Shown in pieces: positions 17,147-26,501 of a DNA stretch of 64,000 nt. The stretch spans positions 1,553,001 to 1,617,000 of the forward strand of contig NZ_CP048796.1 of the NCBI RefSeq assembly GCF_010748935.1, written 5' to 3'. Source of the stretch: Providencia vermicola. Lineage in GTDB: Bacteria > Pseudomonadota > Gammaproteobacteria > Enterobacterales > Enterobacteriaceae. Under the pieces are notes generated by a model. The model was not told where the DNA came from and made no database searches. It was given only the letters and a program-made list of their open reading frames with translations. The translations under genes were made by a program, and so were the position numbers. Positions within the stretch are counted from its first letter, which is position 1. Every line of letters starts with the position of its first letter.

Positions 17147-18625
17147 ATGAGCACATTTAACTTCATGAAAGAGGATTTCAAATCAACCTTATTTCCTCTA
17201 AAAACGAACATAATTATGTCTGAACTTCATGGGGATGAAATTTCAAAATACATTTATGAAAAAATACTCAGGGATGACCAACCTAATGATAATTTTCTAC
17301 CTCAGCATAAGGTATATGCAACTAAACCTAAAGGTCATCTACGTAGGACCGTTAAATTAGATCCTGTATCAGAGTTTTTTATATATGATTTAGTTTTGAG
17401 AAATAGAACGAAATTTAGAGGAGAAGTGAGCGATACCCGTAGAAGTTTTGGTTATCGAATAGTTGAAGGTTCAAGAGTACCTGTAAATGTAGCCTATTCT
17501 AAATACAAACATCATCTTAATAATTGTTCAATGAAGTATAAACATAGTATTCAATTCGATATTGCATCATATTTTAATAGTTTATATCATCATGACCTAT
17601 CTTATTGGTTTGTAAATAAACAATTTTCAGATATCGATAGTAGTGCCGCTAGTCAATTTTTTCGAGAAATAAATGCAGGTAGAAGTATTGATTTTTTACC
17701 ACAAGGAATATATCCGTGCAAAATGATTGGAAATGAATTTCTTAAGTTTATTGACTTGTCAGGAACATTAAAATCATCACAATTTGTCAGGTTTATGGAT
17801 GATTTTACTCTTTTTGATGATGATCCAAGTGTGTTGCGCGAAGACTTTATTAGAATACAAAAATTGTTAGGTAAATATGGATTAAATATAAATCCATCTA
17901 AAACATTTTATGATACGAAAATTGGTAATTTACAGGGGCAGCTAAGCGAAATTCGCCAATCATTAAGTGAAATAGTTACGTGGTTTGAAGAGATCGATAC
18001 TGTGTCAGGTGTGGATATTCAAGAGGTTGAAATTATAGAGGAAAATAGGTTAAGCTCTCTGCAGGTTGAGCAGCTAATGTCTTTATTGATGGATGACTCT
18101 ATAGAGGAATCTGATGCTGATTTAATATTAAGTTTTTTAAGGAGTCATAGTGAGAATTTGTTAGAAATAATGCCAGTTTTATTATCTAAATTTCCTAATT
18201 TGATAAAACATATACACTCTGTTTGTAGTGATATAAAAGATAAAAAAGCTTTGGCTAGGGTTGTTTATGATTATTTAAAATCTGAATCTAACTTTCTAGA
18301 ATATCAATTGTTTTGGATAGGATGTATATTGGAGGATTATTTACGGGGGCAAGAGTTATATGGAGAATGTTTGATTATAATATTGGAGTTATCAGTAGAA
18401 TATAACATATCTAAAGCTAAAATTTTAGAAATACCAGAGCTAGGTTTCGGTTTAAAAGAAATAAGAGATGAGTATTTGAAAACAGGACAATCAGATTGGC
18501 TATCGTGGTCTTCTGCGATTGGTTCTCGTACTTTACCTTCAGCTGAACGTAATTACGTTCTGAAGTACTTTGCAAAGTGTTCACCTATGAATTTGTTGAT
18601 TTCAGAATGTGTCAATAAAATATAA
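17147..18625 (+). CDS. Reverse transcriptase of the antiviral (Abi/DRT) type
   Basis: The N-terminal half has reverse transcriptase motifs: QFDIASYFNS with Asp138 (motif A), LPQGIYPCKMIGNEF (motif B), RFMDDF with Asp218 and Asp219 (motif C) and GLNINPSKT (motif D). The C-terminal 230 residues are helical without a known enzyme domain, as in the AbiA/AbiK and unknown-group (DRT) enzymes that block phages. No maturase or endonuclease domain is seen, so it is not a group II intron. The ATG at 17147 follows AAGGA; an upstream ATG at 17108 has no ribosome site. It sits beside the integrase, a usual cargo position. The exact DRT class cannot be assigned here. Confidence 0.88.
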   Translation: MSTFNFMKEDFKSTLFPLKTNIIMSELHGDEISKYIYEKILRDDQPNDNFLPQHKVYATKPKGHLRRTVKLDPVSEFFIYDLVLRNRTKFRGEVSDTRRSFGYRIVEGSRVPVNVAYSKYKHHLNNCSMKYKHSIQFDIASYFNSLYHHDLSYWFVNKQFSDIDSSAASQFFREINAGRSIDFLPQGIYPCKMIGNEFLKFIDLSGTLKSSQFVRFMDDFTLFDDDPSVLREDFIRIQKLLGKYGLNINPSKTFYDTKIGNLQGQLSEIRQSLSEIVTWFEEIDTVSGVDIQEVEIIEENRLSSLQVEQLMSLLMDDSIEESDADLILSFLRSHSENLLEIMPVLLSKFPNLIKHIHSVCSDIKDKKALARVVYDYLKSESNFLEYQLFWIGCILEDYLRGQELYGECLIIILELSVEYNISKAKILEIPELGFGLKEIRDEYLKTGQSDWLSWSSAIGSRTLPSAERNYVLKYFAKCSPMNLLISECVNKI

Positions 18626-18649
18626 TTATATGTATCTCGGTTGCTCATG

Positions 18650-18667
18650 ATTTAACCATGGTTAAAT
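18650..18667. repeat. 18-bp perfect palindrome after the reverse transcriptase gene
   Basis: ATTTAACCATGGTTAAAT is its own reverse complement and lies 25 bases after the reverse transcriptase stop. It may bind a dimeric protein such as an island regulator or integrase helper, or add to termination. Confidence 0.6.
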
Positions 18668-18693
18668 TAAAAATTATGGACAAAATAACAGAC

Positions 18694-18731
18694 AAATTTT
18701 ATATTCCATTTAAAAATGGAATATAAAATTT
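18694..18731. terminator. Bidirectional terminator between reverse transcriptase and integrase
   Basis: AAATTTTATATTCCATTT (18694-18711) and its exact complement (18714-18731) form an 18-bp stem with a two-base loop, with A/T ends in both directions. It lies between convergent genes and overlaps nothing coding; the integrase stop is three bases away. Confidence 0.8.
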
Positions 18732-18734
18732 ACA

Positions 18735-19943
18735 CTAGCAATCTTTGATTGCATTTGTAACAAACTCTCCCCACCAATCCATCATTTCGCGCCTTTGTTC
18801 AAGATAAATAGCTCTGTTATAAGCACGTCTTACCTCATTACTATCTATATGGGCTAAAGCTGCTTCAATCACATCAGGTTGAAATCCATGCTCATTTAAT
18901 GCAGTTGATGCAATTGAACGGAATCCATGTGCTACAAGGCGACCTGCAAAGCCAACACGCTTGATAGCCGCATTAACTGTTTGGCTATTCATTGGTTTAG
19001 TGTGTGGTGATTTTATACTAGGAAAAATGTGTTCCCTATGACCGCTTATAGGTTTCATAGTTTCTAATATTGCCAATGCTTGAGGAGAGAGAGGTATGAT
19101 ATGTTCTCTTTTCATCTTCATTCTTGCTGGTGGGATAGTCCAAAGCTTATTATCAAGATCGATCTCACACCATGCCGCTTCGGCTGCTTCGGCTGGGCGG
19201 GTCATAGTTAATAATTGCCATTGCAGTAAACAATAAGTTTGTCGCTCAATGTTGACTCCTTGGATTGCAGCCATCAATTCAGGAAGCTGATCAGGTTTTA
19301 ATGCAGGTAAGTTTTTTACAACTGGATTTTCAAAGGCAGCGGTAATTTTTGCAGCAGGGTTAGCATCAAGAAAGCCAACATTCACAGCATAAAACATCAC
19401 TTCATTAATGCGTTGTGCTACTCGTTTAACTGATTCTAGTTTGCCTTGTGCTTTTAAGGGTTCTAATGCGCTAATAAAATGGCGAGCTTTTAAATCAGTT
19501 ATTGCTATATCACCAACATTAGGAAGTACATGCAGCTCAAGAGAACGCCAAATATCTTTCAAAGTTGATTCTTGCAAGCTAGATTTACTTTTGATTTTGA
19601 ACCACTGCTGAGCTATTTTTTCAAAAGTATTATTTTTTTCTTCAAATAGGCGTTGTTCTTCAGCTTTTTTGTGTTCTTGTGGATCTATATTTTTAGCTAG
19701 AAGCTCTCGCGCATTTTCTCGTTTAAGCCGAGCCTCTAAAAGGCTAACTGTAGGATAGCTACCAAAGCTAATAAGTGCTCGTTTCTTGGTTATAGGGCGG
19801 TAGTAGTTAAAGCGCCATATTTTTGAACCAGTTGTTTTGATTAGTAGATATAAGCCATTTCCATCTTGCAGCGTATAATCTTTATCTTTGGGTTTTGCTG
19901 ATTTAAGCTTGGTATCACTGAGTGGTACTGTTGTACGCGCCAT
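18735..19943 (-). CDS. int: Tyrosine recombinase (P4-type integrase) of the ssrA island
   Basis: The 402-residue integrase has an N-terminal DUF4102 arm-binding domain (LSDTKLKSAKPKDKDYTLQD) and a catalytic domain with TRPAEAAE (first arginine), HGFRSIAST (histidine and second arginine) and a C-terminal AYNRAIY carrying the nucleophilic tyrosine. It would insert and excise the element at the 3' end of ssrA, 160 bases from its start. It is intact, so mobility depends mostly on whether the far site at 241 is still usable. Confidence 0.96.
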   Translation of the reverse strand: MARTTVPLSDTKLKSAKPKDKDYTLQDGNGLYLLIKTTGSKIWRFNYYRPITKKRALISFGSYPTVSLLEARLKRENARELLAKNIDPQEHKKAEEQRLFEEKNNTFEKIAQQWFKIKSKSSLQESTLKDIWRSLELHVLPNVGDIAITDLKARHFISALEPLKAQGKLESVKRVAQRINEVMFYAVNVGFLDANPAAKITAAFENPVVKNLPALKPDQLPELMAAIQGVNIERQTYCLLQWQLLTMTRPAEAAEAAWCEIDLDNKLWTIPPARMKMKREHIIPLSPQALAILETMKPISGHREHIFPSIKSPHTKPMNSQTVNAAIKRVGFAGRLVAHGFRSIASTALNEHGFQPDVIEAALAHIDSNEVRRAYNRAIYLEQRREMMDWWGEFVTNAIKDC

Positions 19944-20041
19944 ATAGTTATACGCCTTTTAGTTATACATAAGGGATATAACTAATGATATAACTAAAAA
20001 TTTTGCTTGTCACTGAACATAACTGACCATTAATACATATA

Positions 20042-20077
20042 AAAAAAGCCTCCAACTATGATATTGAAGGCTTTTTT
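20042..20077 (-). terminator. Terminator downstream of ssrA
   Basis: AAAAAAGCCT and AGGCTTTTTT frame a stem with one mismatch and an 8-base loop, about 30 bases beyond the tmRNA 3' end. After island insertion this element-borne hairpin serves ssrA, and the counterpart at 175-210 may be the original one. Confidence 0.75.
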
Positions 20078-20106
20078 AATCATCACTGAGCATCAATGAT
20101 ACTATA

Positions 20107-20132
20107 TTTGGTGGAGCTGGCGGGAGTTGAAC
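20107..20132. other. Right attachment site (ssrA 3' end)
   Basis: This is the ssrA acceptor-stem and T-arm end, reading TTTGGTGGAGCTGGCGGG onward on the plus strand. ssrA 3' ends are common integrase targets. Integration preserves the gene here and leaves the imperfect direct repeat at 241-266. Confidence 0.75.
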
Positions 20133-20472
20133 CCGCGTCCGAAATTTCTACATCCTCGGTACTACATGCTTAGTCTAGTCTTTAAATTCATTTGCCAGCT
20201 GCGGACAGACACGCCACTAACAAACTATCCTGATTAAATTTAACGCTTCAACCCCAGGCAAGGCATCCACGCGATCTCTTTTAGGTTTGACCTCTCTTGA
20301 TCCCCGTCCTAAGAGCGGAGGCTAGGGAGAGAGGGCTCTATGCAGGTTATTAAGCTGCTAGTGCGTAGTTTTCGTCGTTTGCGACTATTTTTTTGCGGCT
20401 TTTATCGAGGCCAACCGCCCCTCGGCATGCACCTTGGGTTTCGCAAATCCCGTCGAATCCAGAATCAGCCCC
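20109..20472 (-). ncRNA. ssrA: Transfer-messenger RNA (tmRNA)
   Basis: The 364-base RNA has the conserved 5' end GGGGCTGATTCTGGATTCGA and an encoded CCA at the 3' end. The tag reading frame on the minus strand (plus-strand positions about 20350-20382) encodes ANDENYALAA followed by TAA TAA. tmRNA with SmpB rescues ribosomes stalled on broken mRNAs and tags the products for proteolysis. smpB lies just upstream in the same direction. The 3' end doubles as the island attachment site. Confidence 0.97.
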
Positions 20473-20520
20473 AAGTTGTTGAACGCAGTATAACAGAAAA
20501 ATACTCTAAAAAGCTAGAAC

Positions 20521-21003
20521 TTAGCGATTAGAATGTTTCATTATACGTGCTTTATCTAATTGCCACTCACGTTCTTTAATATCAGAACGTTTGTCATGCG
20601 CCTTTTTACCTTTTGCTACGCCAATTTTGACTTTGCACCAAGCATTTTTCCAATAAAGGGAAAGGGCGATGACCGTATAGCCTTCACGGTTAACACGACC
20701 ATAAAGGGTATCTAATTCTCGTTGGTTTAGTAACAACTTCCTGCTACGTGTCGGATCACAGACAACGTGAGATGATGCTACATTCAGTGGTGTGATATTT
20801 GCACCAAATAAATAAGCTTCACCATCTCTGAGTAAGACATAGCTATCACCAATGTTAGCTTTGCCAGCACGTAGTGATTTTACTTCCCAACCTTGTAAGG
20901 ACAGGCCAGCCTCGAACTCTTCTTCGATAGAATATTCGTGGCGAGCACGTTTGTTCAAGGCAATAGTTGCCGAACCAGGTTTATAAGCTTTTTTCTTTGT
21001 CAT
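20521..21003 (-). CDS. smpB: SsrA-binding protein SmpB
   Basis: The 160-residue protein has the SmpB fold signatures: [39 protein letters not shown] and a basic C-terminal tail ([22 protein letters not shown]) that enters the empty mRNA channel of the stalled ribosome. It binds tmRNA, whose gene follows by 48 bases on the same strand. It is divergent from ratA. Confidence 0.98.
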   Translation of the reverse strand: MTKKKAYKPGSATIALNKRARHEYSIEEEFEAGLSLQGWEVKSLRAGKANIGDSYVLLRDGEAYLFGANITPLNVASSHVVCDPTRSRKLLLNQRELDTLYGRVNREGYTVIALSLYWKNAWCKVKIGVAKGKKAHDKRSDIKEREWQLDKARIMKHSNR

Positions 21004-21157
21004 AGTTTGTTCATTATACTGTAAGCTGAAGTTAAATAAATCTTTCTACGTTTAAAAATGTGCCGATTGTGCAATTATTGTGCTTAAGGCGTTTTGTTTT
21101 TTGTTTAACCAATCAATAGTGGTATTATATGTGCAGTTTTTGGGGATAGGAATTGAT

Positions 21158-21592
21158 ATGCCACAGATTAGTCGCTCTGCGTTAGTGCCATTTAGCGCAG
21201 AACAAATGTATAAACTTGTTAATGATGTTATTGCATATCCAAGTTTTTTGCCTGGATGTGTTGGTAGTCGGGTGATTAGTCATAGTGATGATGAGATGAC
21301 GGCCTCTGTAGAGGTTTCAAAAGCAGGTATTAGTAAAACGTTCATAACCAAAAATGTGTTAGAGGATAATAAAGGTATCCACATGCAATTGGTTGAAGGG
21401 CCTTTTCGAAAGCTAACAGGGGGATGGCGTTTTATACCGTTAAGCTCGGATGCGTGTAAGATTGAATTTCACCTTGATTTTGAGTTTACGAATAAGCTGA
21501 TTGAACTTGCTTTTGGCAAAATCTTTAAAGAATTAGCGAATAACATGGTTCAGGCATTCACGCTCAGAGCAAAGGATGTTTATAGTGTCTGA
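21158..21592 (+). CDS. ratA: START-like protein RatA
   Basis: The 144-residue polyketide cyclase/START-type protein ([20 protein letters not shown], then [13 protein letters not shown]) is orthologous to E. coli RatA, reported to bind the 50S subunit and block subunit joining; an ancestral role in ubiquinone binding (Coq10-like) is also proposed. The ATG at 21158 is preceded by AGGA. It overlaps rnfH by 17 bases, so the pair is cotranscribed, and it is divergent from smpB as in related genomes. Confidence 0.93.
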   Translation: MPQISRSALVPFSAEQMYKLVNDVIAYPSFLPGCVGSRVISHSDDEMTASVEVSKAGISKTFITKNVLEDNKGIHMQLVEGPFRKLTGGWRFIPLSSDACKIEFHLDFEFTNKLIELAFGKIFKELANNMVQAFTLRAKDVYSV

Positions 21593-21878
21593 GTTAAACG
21601 TTGAAGTCACTTATGCTTTACCTGAGAAGCAATATCTACTGTCGGTCAATGTCGCTGAAGGGGCAACGGTTGAAGATGCGATTATTGCTTCAGGTATTCT
21701 TGCACTACGAGCAGATATTGACCTGAAAAAAAATAAAGTTGGTATCTATAGTCGCCCGGTAAAGCTAAGCGATACATTGAAAGACGGGGACCGTGTTGAA
21801 ATTTATCGGCCACTGATTGCTGACCCTAAAGAGTTACGCCGTAAAAGAGCTGAAAAATCGAAAGATAACAAAAAATAG
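21576..21878 (+). CDS. rnfH: RnfH family ubiquitin-like protein (RatB)
   Basis: The 100-residue beta-grasp protein has the RnfH pattern [40 protein letters not shown] and [20 protein letters not shown]. Its function is not well defined; family members occur beside ratA or with rnf electron-transport genes. The annotated ATG overlaps the ratA end; an in-frame GTG four codons later could also serve. A terminator follows at 21905. Confidence 0.93.
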   Translation: MFIVSELNVEVTYALPEKQYLLSVNVAEGATVEDAIIASGILALRADIDLKKNKVGIYSRPVKLSDTLKDGDRVEIYRPLIADPKELRRKRAEKSKDNKK

Positions 21879-21904
21879 TGACTGTTTTTTGTTCCTTCTA
21901 TTAA

Positions 21905-21927
21905 ACCGAGAGTTCTCTCGGTTTTTT
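21905..21927 (+). terminator. Terminator after rnfH
   Basis: ACCGAGAG and CTCTCGGT form an 8-bp stem with a two-base loop, followed by TTTTTT, 27 bases after the rnfH stop. Confidence 0.9.
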
Positions 21928-22075
21928 ATTGTCCGCTGTAAACCACCAGCTAAGGTGATGATTGAGCCTGTGAGGCTATAGTCTGAAAGAAACCCCATGT
22001 CAGAAAACATCCTCTTATTCACCACAAGTACAAAGGAAATCACACGGGTTTTATACACAGTTCATCACATGGTAT

Positions 22076-22240
22076 TGGCACTGCACATATCATCGAGTTT
22101 GGACACCTAAATATCGTTATAAGATGTTGAAAGATAAAGTAGTTAAGGCGCTTTATAGAACAATTTATATTCTCTGTAATATGAAGGACTGTGAAGCGCT
22201 AGAGCTAAATGTTCAGTCAGACCCTGTCCATACATCGGTA
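22076..22240 (+). pseudogene. IS200/IS605 transposase (TnpA) 5' fragment
   Basis: In one frame the sequence reads WHCTYHRVWTPKYRYKMLKD, then ALYRTIYILCNMKDCEALEL and NVQSDPVHTSVSI. This matches the first 60 or so residues of TnpA from IS200-type elements, including the region of the catalytic HUH histidines, here degraded to DPVH. There is no start in this frame and nothing matching the tyrosine half, so it is a dead fragment. It joins directly to a DUF296 remnant. Confidence 0.75.
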
Positions 22241-22242
22241 AG

Positions 22243-22467
22243 TATAAAGTTGTTTCTCTGTTCGGCACCTTAGATGCGATGAGTGAACATTTACATCTAG
22301 CTATCTCAGATGAAAATAGCCATGTTCAAGGTGGGCATATGATGAACGGTTGTACCGTTAGAACAACCTTAGAATGAGTCATTGAAGAGTGAGATAACAT
22401 CACCTTTACTCGAGAATATTATCAAAATGATTTGATCGAGGTGAGGCTGGTTAAAATTGTAATAACT
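22243..22467 (+). pseudogene. DUF296 (PPC domain) protein 3' fragment
   Basis: Continuing in one frame: VSLFGTLDAMSEHLHLAISD, then VQGGHMMNGCTVRTTLE, a stop, VIEE, a stop and DNITFTREYYQNDLIEVRLV. GEHLH-type and GGH-type motifs with the FxRE segment are those of the PPC/DUF296 domain, a DNA-binding-associated domain of unknown enzymatic role. Two in-frame stops and the missing front half make it non-functional. The remaining bases between rnfH and bamE hold no other gene. Confidence 0.65.
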
Positions 22468-22553
22468 ACCTGTATTTATTGATGGCAGGTAGCTATTACA
22501 AATTGAGTAAAAAATAGCCAGCCGATGTAAGCTAGCTATTATTTATTAGTCAA

Positions 22554-23033
22554 TTACTGACTTAGCATTTTTTTAGCAGGAGCTGGTTGCTCAGTAGTCG
22601 GCATACTGGGCTCTGCTGGGCTAGTAGCAGGTGCTGGCTCAGCAGAAGCTGGTTCAGATGGTGAACTTTCAATTTCTTTGGCTTCCATCGCTTCTTGCTC
22701 TGCAAGATTTTTCTCATTTTTGATCTCAGTAAGGATACCGTTGCGATCAAAAGTTAAGGTCAGCGTTTCTTGCTTAACAGGGTCATGACCAAGCTCTTGG
22801 CGGAAAACATAGTACCAAGTTTGAGTACCAAACGGGTCGGTTAACATTGGTGTGCCCAAAGTATAAGCGACCTGTTGCTGAGTCATTCCTTTTTGGATCT
22901 TAGCAACATCTTTCGCTGTCAGGTAATTACCTTGGTTAATGTCAGGATGATAGACCAAACGTTCCATCATTGAACAGCCCGTGGACATTAATGCGAGTGA
23001 TAGTGCAGCAGCAGTTAACAGTTTATAACGCAT
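22554..23033 (-). CDS. bamE: Outer membrane assembly lipoprotein BamE
   Basis: BamE is a lipoprotein of the BAM complex that inserts outer-membrane proteins. A signal peptide ends in the lipobox STGC (Cys20), and the SmpA/OmlA domain follows with [30 protein letters not shown] and TWYYVFRQ. At 159 residues it is longer than the 113 of E. coli BamE: the extra C-terminal 45 residues are a proline, alanine, serine and glutamate-rich tail, probably disordered. It lies downstream of recN on the same strand, separated by about 110 bases. Confidence 0.96.
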   Translation of the reverse strand: MRYKLLTAAALSLALMSTGCSMMERLVYHPDINQGNYLTAKDVAKIQKGMTQQQVAYTLGTPMLTDPFGTQTWYYVFRQELGHDPVKQETLTLTFDRNGILTEIKNEKNLAEQEAMEAKEIESSPSEPASAEPAPATSPAEPSMPTTEQPAPAKKMLSQ

Positions 23034-23145
23034 GGATATCTCATTCCTTTTGGAGTCAGAACATCAATGATAATCGACATTGATACAATTTAAAACCTTC
23101 CGTATTGACTCTAAGACCATAGGAGAGCAAAAAAGTTGTCAAAAT

Positions 23146-24807
23146 TTATGCTGCGAGTAATTCTTTTGCATTCGCCAGTGTATTTTTGGTCACTTCGCTG
23201 CCCGCTAATAAACGTGCAAGTTCTTGTAAACGTGATTTTTTATCTAGCAATTGCATCCGAGTTTCTGTTTCTACGCCATTTGTTTCTTTGCTGACATAAA
23301 AATGTTGGTGTCCACACCCTGCAACTTGAGGTAAATGTGTAACGCACATGACTTGAGTGGATTCACCTAATTCACGGAGTAGTCGACCAACAATAGCGGC
23401 GGTAGGGCCACTAATTCCGACATCAACTTCATCAAAAATCAGGGCTGGTGTATCCATTTTTTTCGCGGTGATCACTTGGATTGCTAAGGCAATACGTGAT
23501 AACTCGCCCCCTGACGCAACTTTCGCGAGTGATTGATGCGGTTGCCCTGGGTTTGTTGTAACGTTAAACGCGACTTTGCTTGCACCATCGATTTGCAAAT
23601 GGTCGGGGGTGAATGTGACATCGATGGTGAAGCGACCATGGGGCATGGAGAGTTGATGCATACTATTTGTGATCAACTGACTGAGCTCTTGAGCATACTC
23701 GACACGAACCTGATGTAGCTGTTGAGCGCAGGCAAGCGCATGTTGATGGTCTCGGCGTACTTGTTCACTGAGCATTTCACAGTCATCATTTTGCTCCGCA
23801 GTCTTTTGCTGTTCATCTAATAATTGCTGGTATAGCTCAGGTAGCGCTTCAGGCATAATGTGGTGCTTACGAGCAAGATGAATTTGCTTTGAGATACGTT
23901 GTTCAAGCTCATACAAACGATTAGGATCTAATTCATATTGATCACAATAATGCCTTAGTTCATCGCTTGCTTCACTCACTTGAATAGAGGCTTCCTCGAG
24001 CATATCCAACAAGCTAGAAAACTTAGTATCCAGAGTGGCTAACTCAGTTAACTCATGTTTTGCGCTATTTAGTAAACTTAAAATATTAACGCCATCATTT
24101 TCAGACATAATCTGCATTGCATTTTGTCCGAGTGTTAAAAATTGCCCATAATTAGCTAGCTGTTTATATTCTTGTTCAATACTTTCAAATTCCCCTTGGA
24201 CAGGGTTAAACTCATTTAACTCTTTTAAATGATACTCCAAAAGCTGTTGGCGTGATTCACGCTCCTGCATCTGTTTTTGAAACATGGCGAGTTGTTGGCA
24301 GGAGTGATGCCATTGTTGCCAAGCCTGTTTCATATTAGCAAGTTGTGCTTGCTGATTTGCATAAGCATCCAGTAATGATTTTTGGTGTGTATTATCTAAG
24401 AGGAGTTGATGCGCGTGCTGGCCATGAATTTGGATCAGTAAGGCACCCAGTTCACGTAATTGAGAAAGAGGGACAGCAGTACCATTGATAAAACCACGAG
24501 AGCGGCCATCTAACGTGATCGTACGCCGTAAGAGGCATTCATTATGATTATCCAGTTCGTGAGCGATAAGCCATTTAGCCGCCATATCGGCATCCACTAA
24601 GGAAAAACGCGCACATAAGTCAGCTCGTTGTGCGCCAGGGCGGACCATATTCGCATCACCCCGGTTACCTAAGCACAGACCAAGTGCATCAATAGCGATA
24701 GATTTACCTGCACCAGTTTCACCTGTAATTGTGGTCATACCGCTACGGAAATCAATTTCCAGATCACGAACGATAGCAAAATTATTAATGGTAAGTTGGG
24801 TAAGCAT
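23146..24807 (-). CDS. recN: DNA repair protein RecN
   Basis: RecN is an SMC-like ATPase that acts in double-strand break repair. The N-terminal Walker A is [13 protein letters not shown], near residue 33, two long coiled-coil arms lie in the middle, and the C-terminal signature [14 protein letters not shown] with Walker [13 protein letters not shown] completes the ATPase head. The start at 24807 ([10 protein letters not shown]) gives 553 aa, the usual size. Two LexA boxes overlap the promoter, so expression should be strongly SOS-induced. Confidence 0.98.
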   Translation of the reverse strand: MLTQLTINNFAIVRDLEIDFRSGMTTITGETGAGKSIAIDALGLCLGNRGDANMVRPGAQRADLCARFSLVDADMAAKWLIAHELDNHNECLLRRTITLDGRSRGFINGTAVPLSQLRELGALLIQIHGQHAHQLLLDNTHQKSLLDAYANQQAQLANMKQAWQQWHHSCQQLAMFQKQMQERESRQQLLEYHLKELNEFNPVQGEFESIEQEYKQLANYGQFLTLGQNAMQIMSENDGVNILSLLNSAKHELTELATLDTKFSSLLDMLEEASIQVSEASDELRHYCDQYELDPNRLYELEQRISKQIHLARKHHIMPEALPELYQQLLDEQQKTAEQNDDCEMLSEQVRRDHQHALACAQQLHQVRVEYAQELSQLITNSMHQLSMPHGRFTIDVTFTPDHLQIDGASKVAFNVTTNPGQPHQSLAKVASGGELSRIALAIQVITAKKMDTPALIFDEVDVGISGPTAAIVGRLLRELGESTQVMCVTHLPQVAGCGHQHFYVSKETNGVETETRMQLLDKKSRLQELARLLAGSEVTKNTLANAKELLAA

Positions 24808-24833
24808 CTGCGCTCTCCTGTAAAAATACACAC

Positions 24834-24871
24834 CTGTGTTTGTATACAGTGTATCCTGTTTTTTTATACAG
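24834..24871 (-). promoter_or_regulatory. Two LexA boxes upstream of recN
   Basis: Both sites match CTGT-8-ACAG exactly: 24834-24849 and 24856-24871. They lie 27 and 49 bases before the recN start. Tandem LexA sites are known for E. coli recN, and the same layout here predicts tight repression and strong induction after DNA damage. Confidence 0.9.
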
Positions 24872-24892
24872 TAAAGAGGCAGATGAAAAAAA

Positions 24893-25810
24893 TTAGAAAG
24901 TTTTTTTAGCCCAACCCAATTTTGAACTTAATGTATTGAAATAATTGTAATCTTTAGGGTGAATGAGATTAAGGCTTTTGTTACTACGCTGTATAACAAC
25001 CTCTTCACCATCTTGGATGGGTAACATAATTTGGCTATCACAACTCACTTCATAGTCAATGTTACTACGTAAAAATTTAAGTCGGATACGGCTGTCACTG
25101 CTGATAACCAGTGGGCGTGATGACAGGGTATGAGGAAACATCGGAACGAGTACAATCGCATCTAAATTAGGTGTCAGAATAGGCCCTCCGGCAGAGAGCG
25201 AATATGCTGTCGACCCCGTTGGTGTGGCAATGATTAAGCCATCTGAGCGTTGTGAAAAGGCAAAACGATCATCAATATAGACTTCAAACTCAATCATATG
25301 AGCAACTTTGCCGGGGTGGAGAACCACTTCATTAATCGCGCTACTTTTACGCGCTTTTTGGTTTGGTTTGATGACTTGAGCTTCAAGTAAAAAACGCTGC
25401 TCTTCTCGGTATTCACCATCAAGAACCCGTGAAAGTTGTTGCAAAGCGTTGTCTGGGTCAAGGTCGGTAAGGAAACCAAGATTGCCGCGGTTGATACCAA
25501 TCACTTTGTTATTGTAACGGGATAAAATTCGGGCGGCTCCCAGCATGTTGCCATCGCCTCCGACAACAATCACTAAGTCTGCTTGTTGACCGATCTCTGT
25601 TAAGTTTCCCGTATTCGCATTTTGGAGTTTTAAATCTTTGGCAACTTGCTTATCAATAATGGCGTGATAGTTTTTAGATAATAGCCAATTATAGATTAAT
25701 TCATGGGTAGCCAAAGCTTCGGGGTGGCGTGGGTGACCAACGATACCGATGGTTCGAAAAATGGTTTGGTGCGTGCTTTTATCCTGACGCATAATTTTTT
25801 GGCCTCTCAT
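24893..25810 (-). CDS. nadK: NAD kinase
   Basis: This enzyme phosphorylates NAD to NADP using ATP. It has the NAD kinase motifs [30 protein letters not shown] (the GGDGN motif) and [19 protein letters not shown]. The length of 305 aa is a little over the E. coli 292 because of an N-terminal extension. The ATG at 25810 has AAGGGA nine bases before it; an ATG six codons later is possible. It is divergent from grpE and follows the same direction as recN. Confidence 0.97.
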   Translation of the reverse strand: MRGQKIMRQDKSTHQTIFRTIGIVGHPRHPEALATHELIYNWLLSKNYHAIIDKQVAKDLKLQNANTGNLTEIGQQADLVIVVGGDGNMLGAARILSRYNNKVIGINRGNLGFLTDLDPDNALQQLSRVLDGEYREEQRFLLEAQVIKPNQKARKSSAINEVVLHPGKVAHMIEFEVYIDDRFAFSQRSDGLIIATPTGSTAYSLSAGGPILTPNLDAIVLVPMFPHTLSSRPLVISSDSRIRLKFLRSNIDYEVSCDSQIMLPIQDGEEVVIQRSNKSLNLIHPKDYNYFNTLSSKLGWAKKTF

Positions 25811-25822
25811 TGCATGACGTCC

Positions 25823-25850
25823 CTTGAATCCCTGTTTTATATCCCCATAA
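25823..25850 (+). promoter_or_regulatory. Sigma-32-type heat-shock promoter of grpE
   Basis: CTTGAA (25823-25828) and CCCCATAA (25843-25850) are separated by 14 bases, matching the sigma-32 consensus (CTTGAA and CCCCATnT). The grpE start is 44 bases downstream. grpE is a heat-shock gene in related bacteria. Confidence 0.85.
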
Positions 25851-25893
25851 TACTCTAATAAATGGGATTAATGCTAAATACGCGGAGATATTC

Positions 25894-26484
25894 ATGAGTA
25901 GTAAAGAACAAAACATGCATGATGAGCAAGCCCCTGAGCTGAATGAAGTCCAAAAATCGGAGTCAGAGCAAGAGCAAGAAGCGCAGCAGGCTGAGTCACA
26001 GGCAGAGGTGCAAGCGTTAGCAGCGCGTATTGCTGAGCTTGAAGAACAACTCGCAGCTTCACAAAAAGTTGAGCGTGAAGCGATGTTACGTGCGCAAGCT
26101 GAAATTGAGAATATTCGTCGCCGTACAGAACAAGATATCGAAAAAGCACATAAATTTGCGCTTGAGAAGTTTTCTAACGAGTTATTGCCTGTTATCGATA
26201 ATTTAGAGCGCGCAATTGATGCCGCGGATCACGAAAGTGAAACGTCGAAGGCGATGTTAGAGGGCTTAGATTTGACACTGAAATCATTTTTAAATGCTGT
26301 AGGTAAATTCGGCATTGAAGTGGTTGGTGAATCTAATGTGGCATTTAACCCTGAAATACATCAGGCTATGACGATGATTGAGTCGCCTGATCATCAACCA
26401 AACCATGTTATTGACGTGATGCAGAAGGGCTATCTATTAAACGGTCGTTTGTTAAGACCGGCAATGGTTATCGTCTCTAAATAA
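25894..26484 (+). CDS. grpE: Nucleotide exchange factor GrpE
   Basis: GrpE releases ADP from DnaK in the Hsp70 cycle. It has an acidic, glutamine-rich N-terminal tail, a long dimerising helix ([20 protein letters not shown] and on) and the C-terminal beta domain with [10 protein letters not shown] and the conserved ending [12 protein letters not shown]. At 196 residues it is normal. It is transcribed alone, divergent from nadK, from a sigma-32-type promoter, and is followed by several terminator-like hairpins. Confidence 0.98.
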   Translation: MSSKEQNMHDEQAPELNEVQKSESEQEQEAQQAESQAEVQALAARIAELEEQLAASQKVEREAMLRAQAEIENIRRRTEQDIEKAHKFALEKFSNELLPVIDNLERAIDAADHESETSKAMLEGLDLTLKSFLNAVGKFGIEVVGESNVAFNPEIHQAMTMIESPDHQPNHVIDVMQKGYLLNGRLLRPAMVIVSK

Positions 26485-26501
26485 GGTCGCGTGAATGATG
26501 A

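Noticed and set aside
17147-18625. Reverse transcriptase as a retron or group II intron enzyme.
   Set aside because: There is no msr/msd structure that I can see and no maturase or endonuclease domain; the helical C-terminus fits the Abi/DRT type better.
20340-20531. Plus-strand ORF of 63 codons across ssrA.
   Set aside because: It is the complement of the tmRNA gene and has no independent support.
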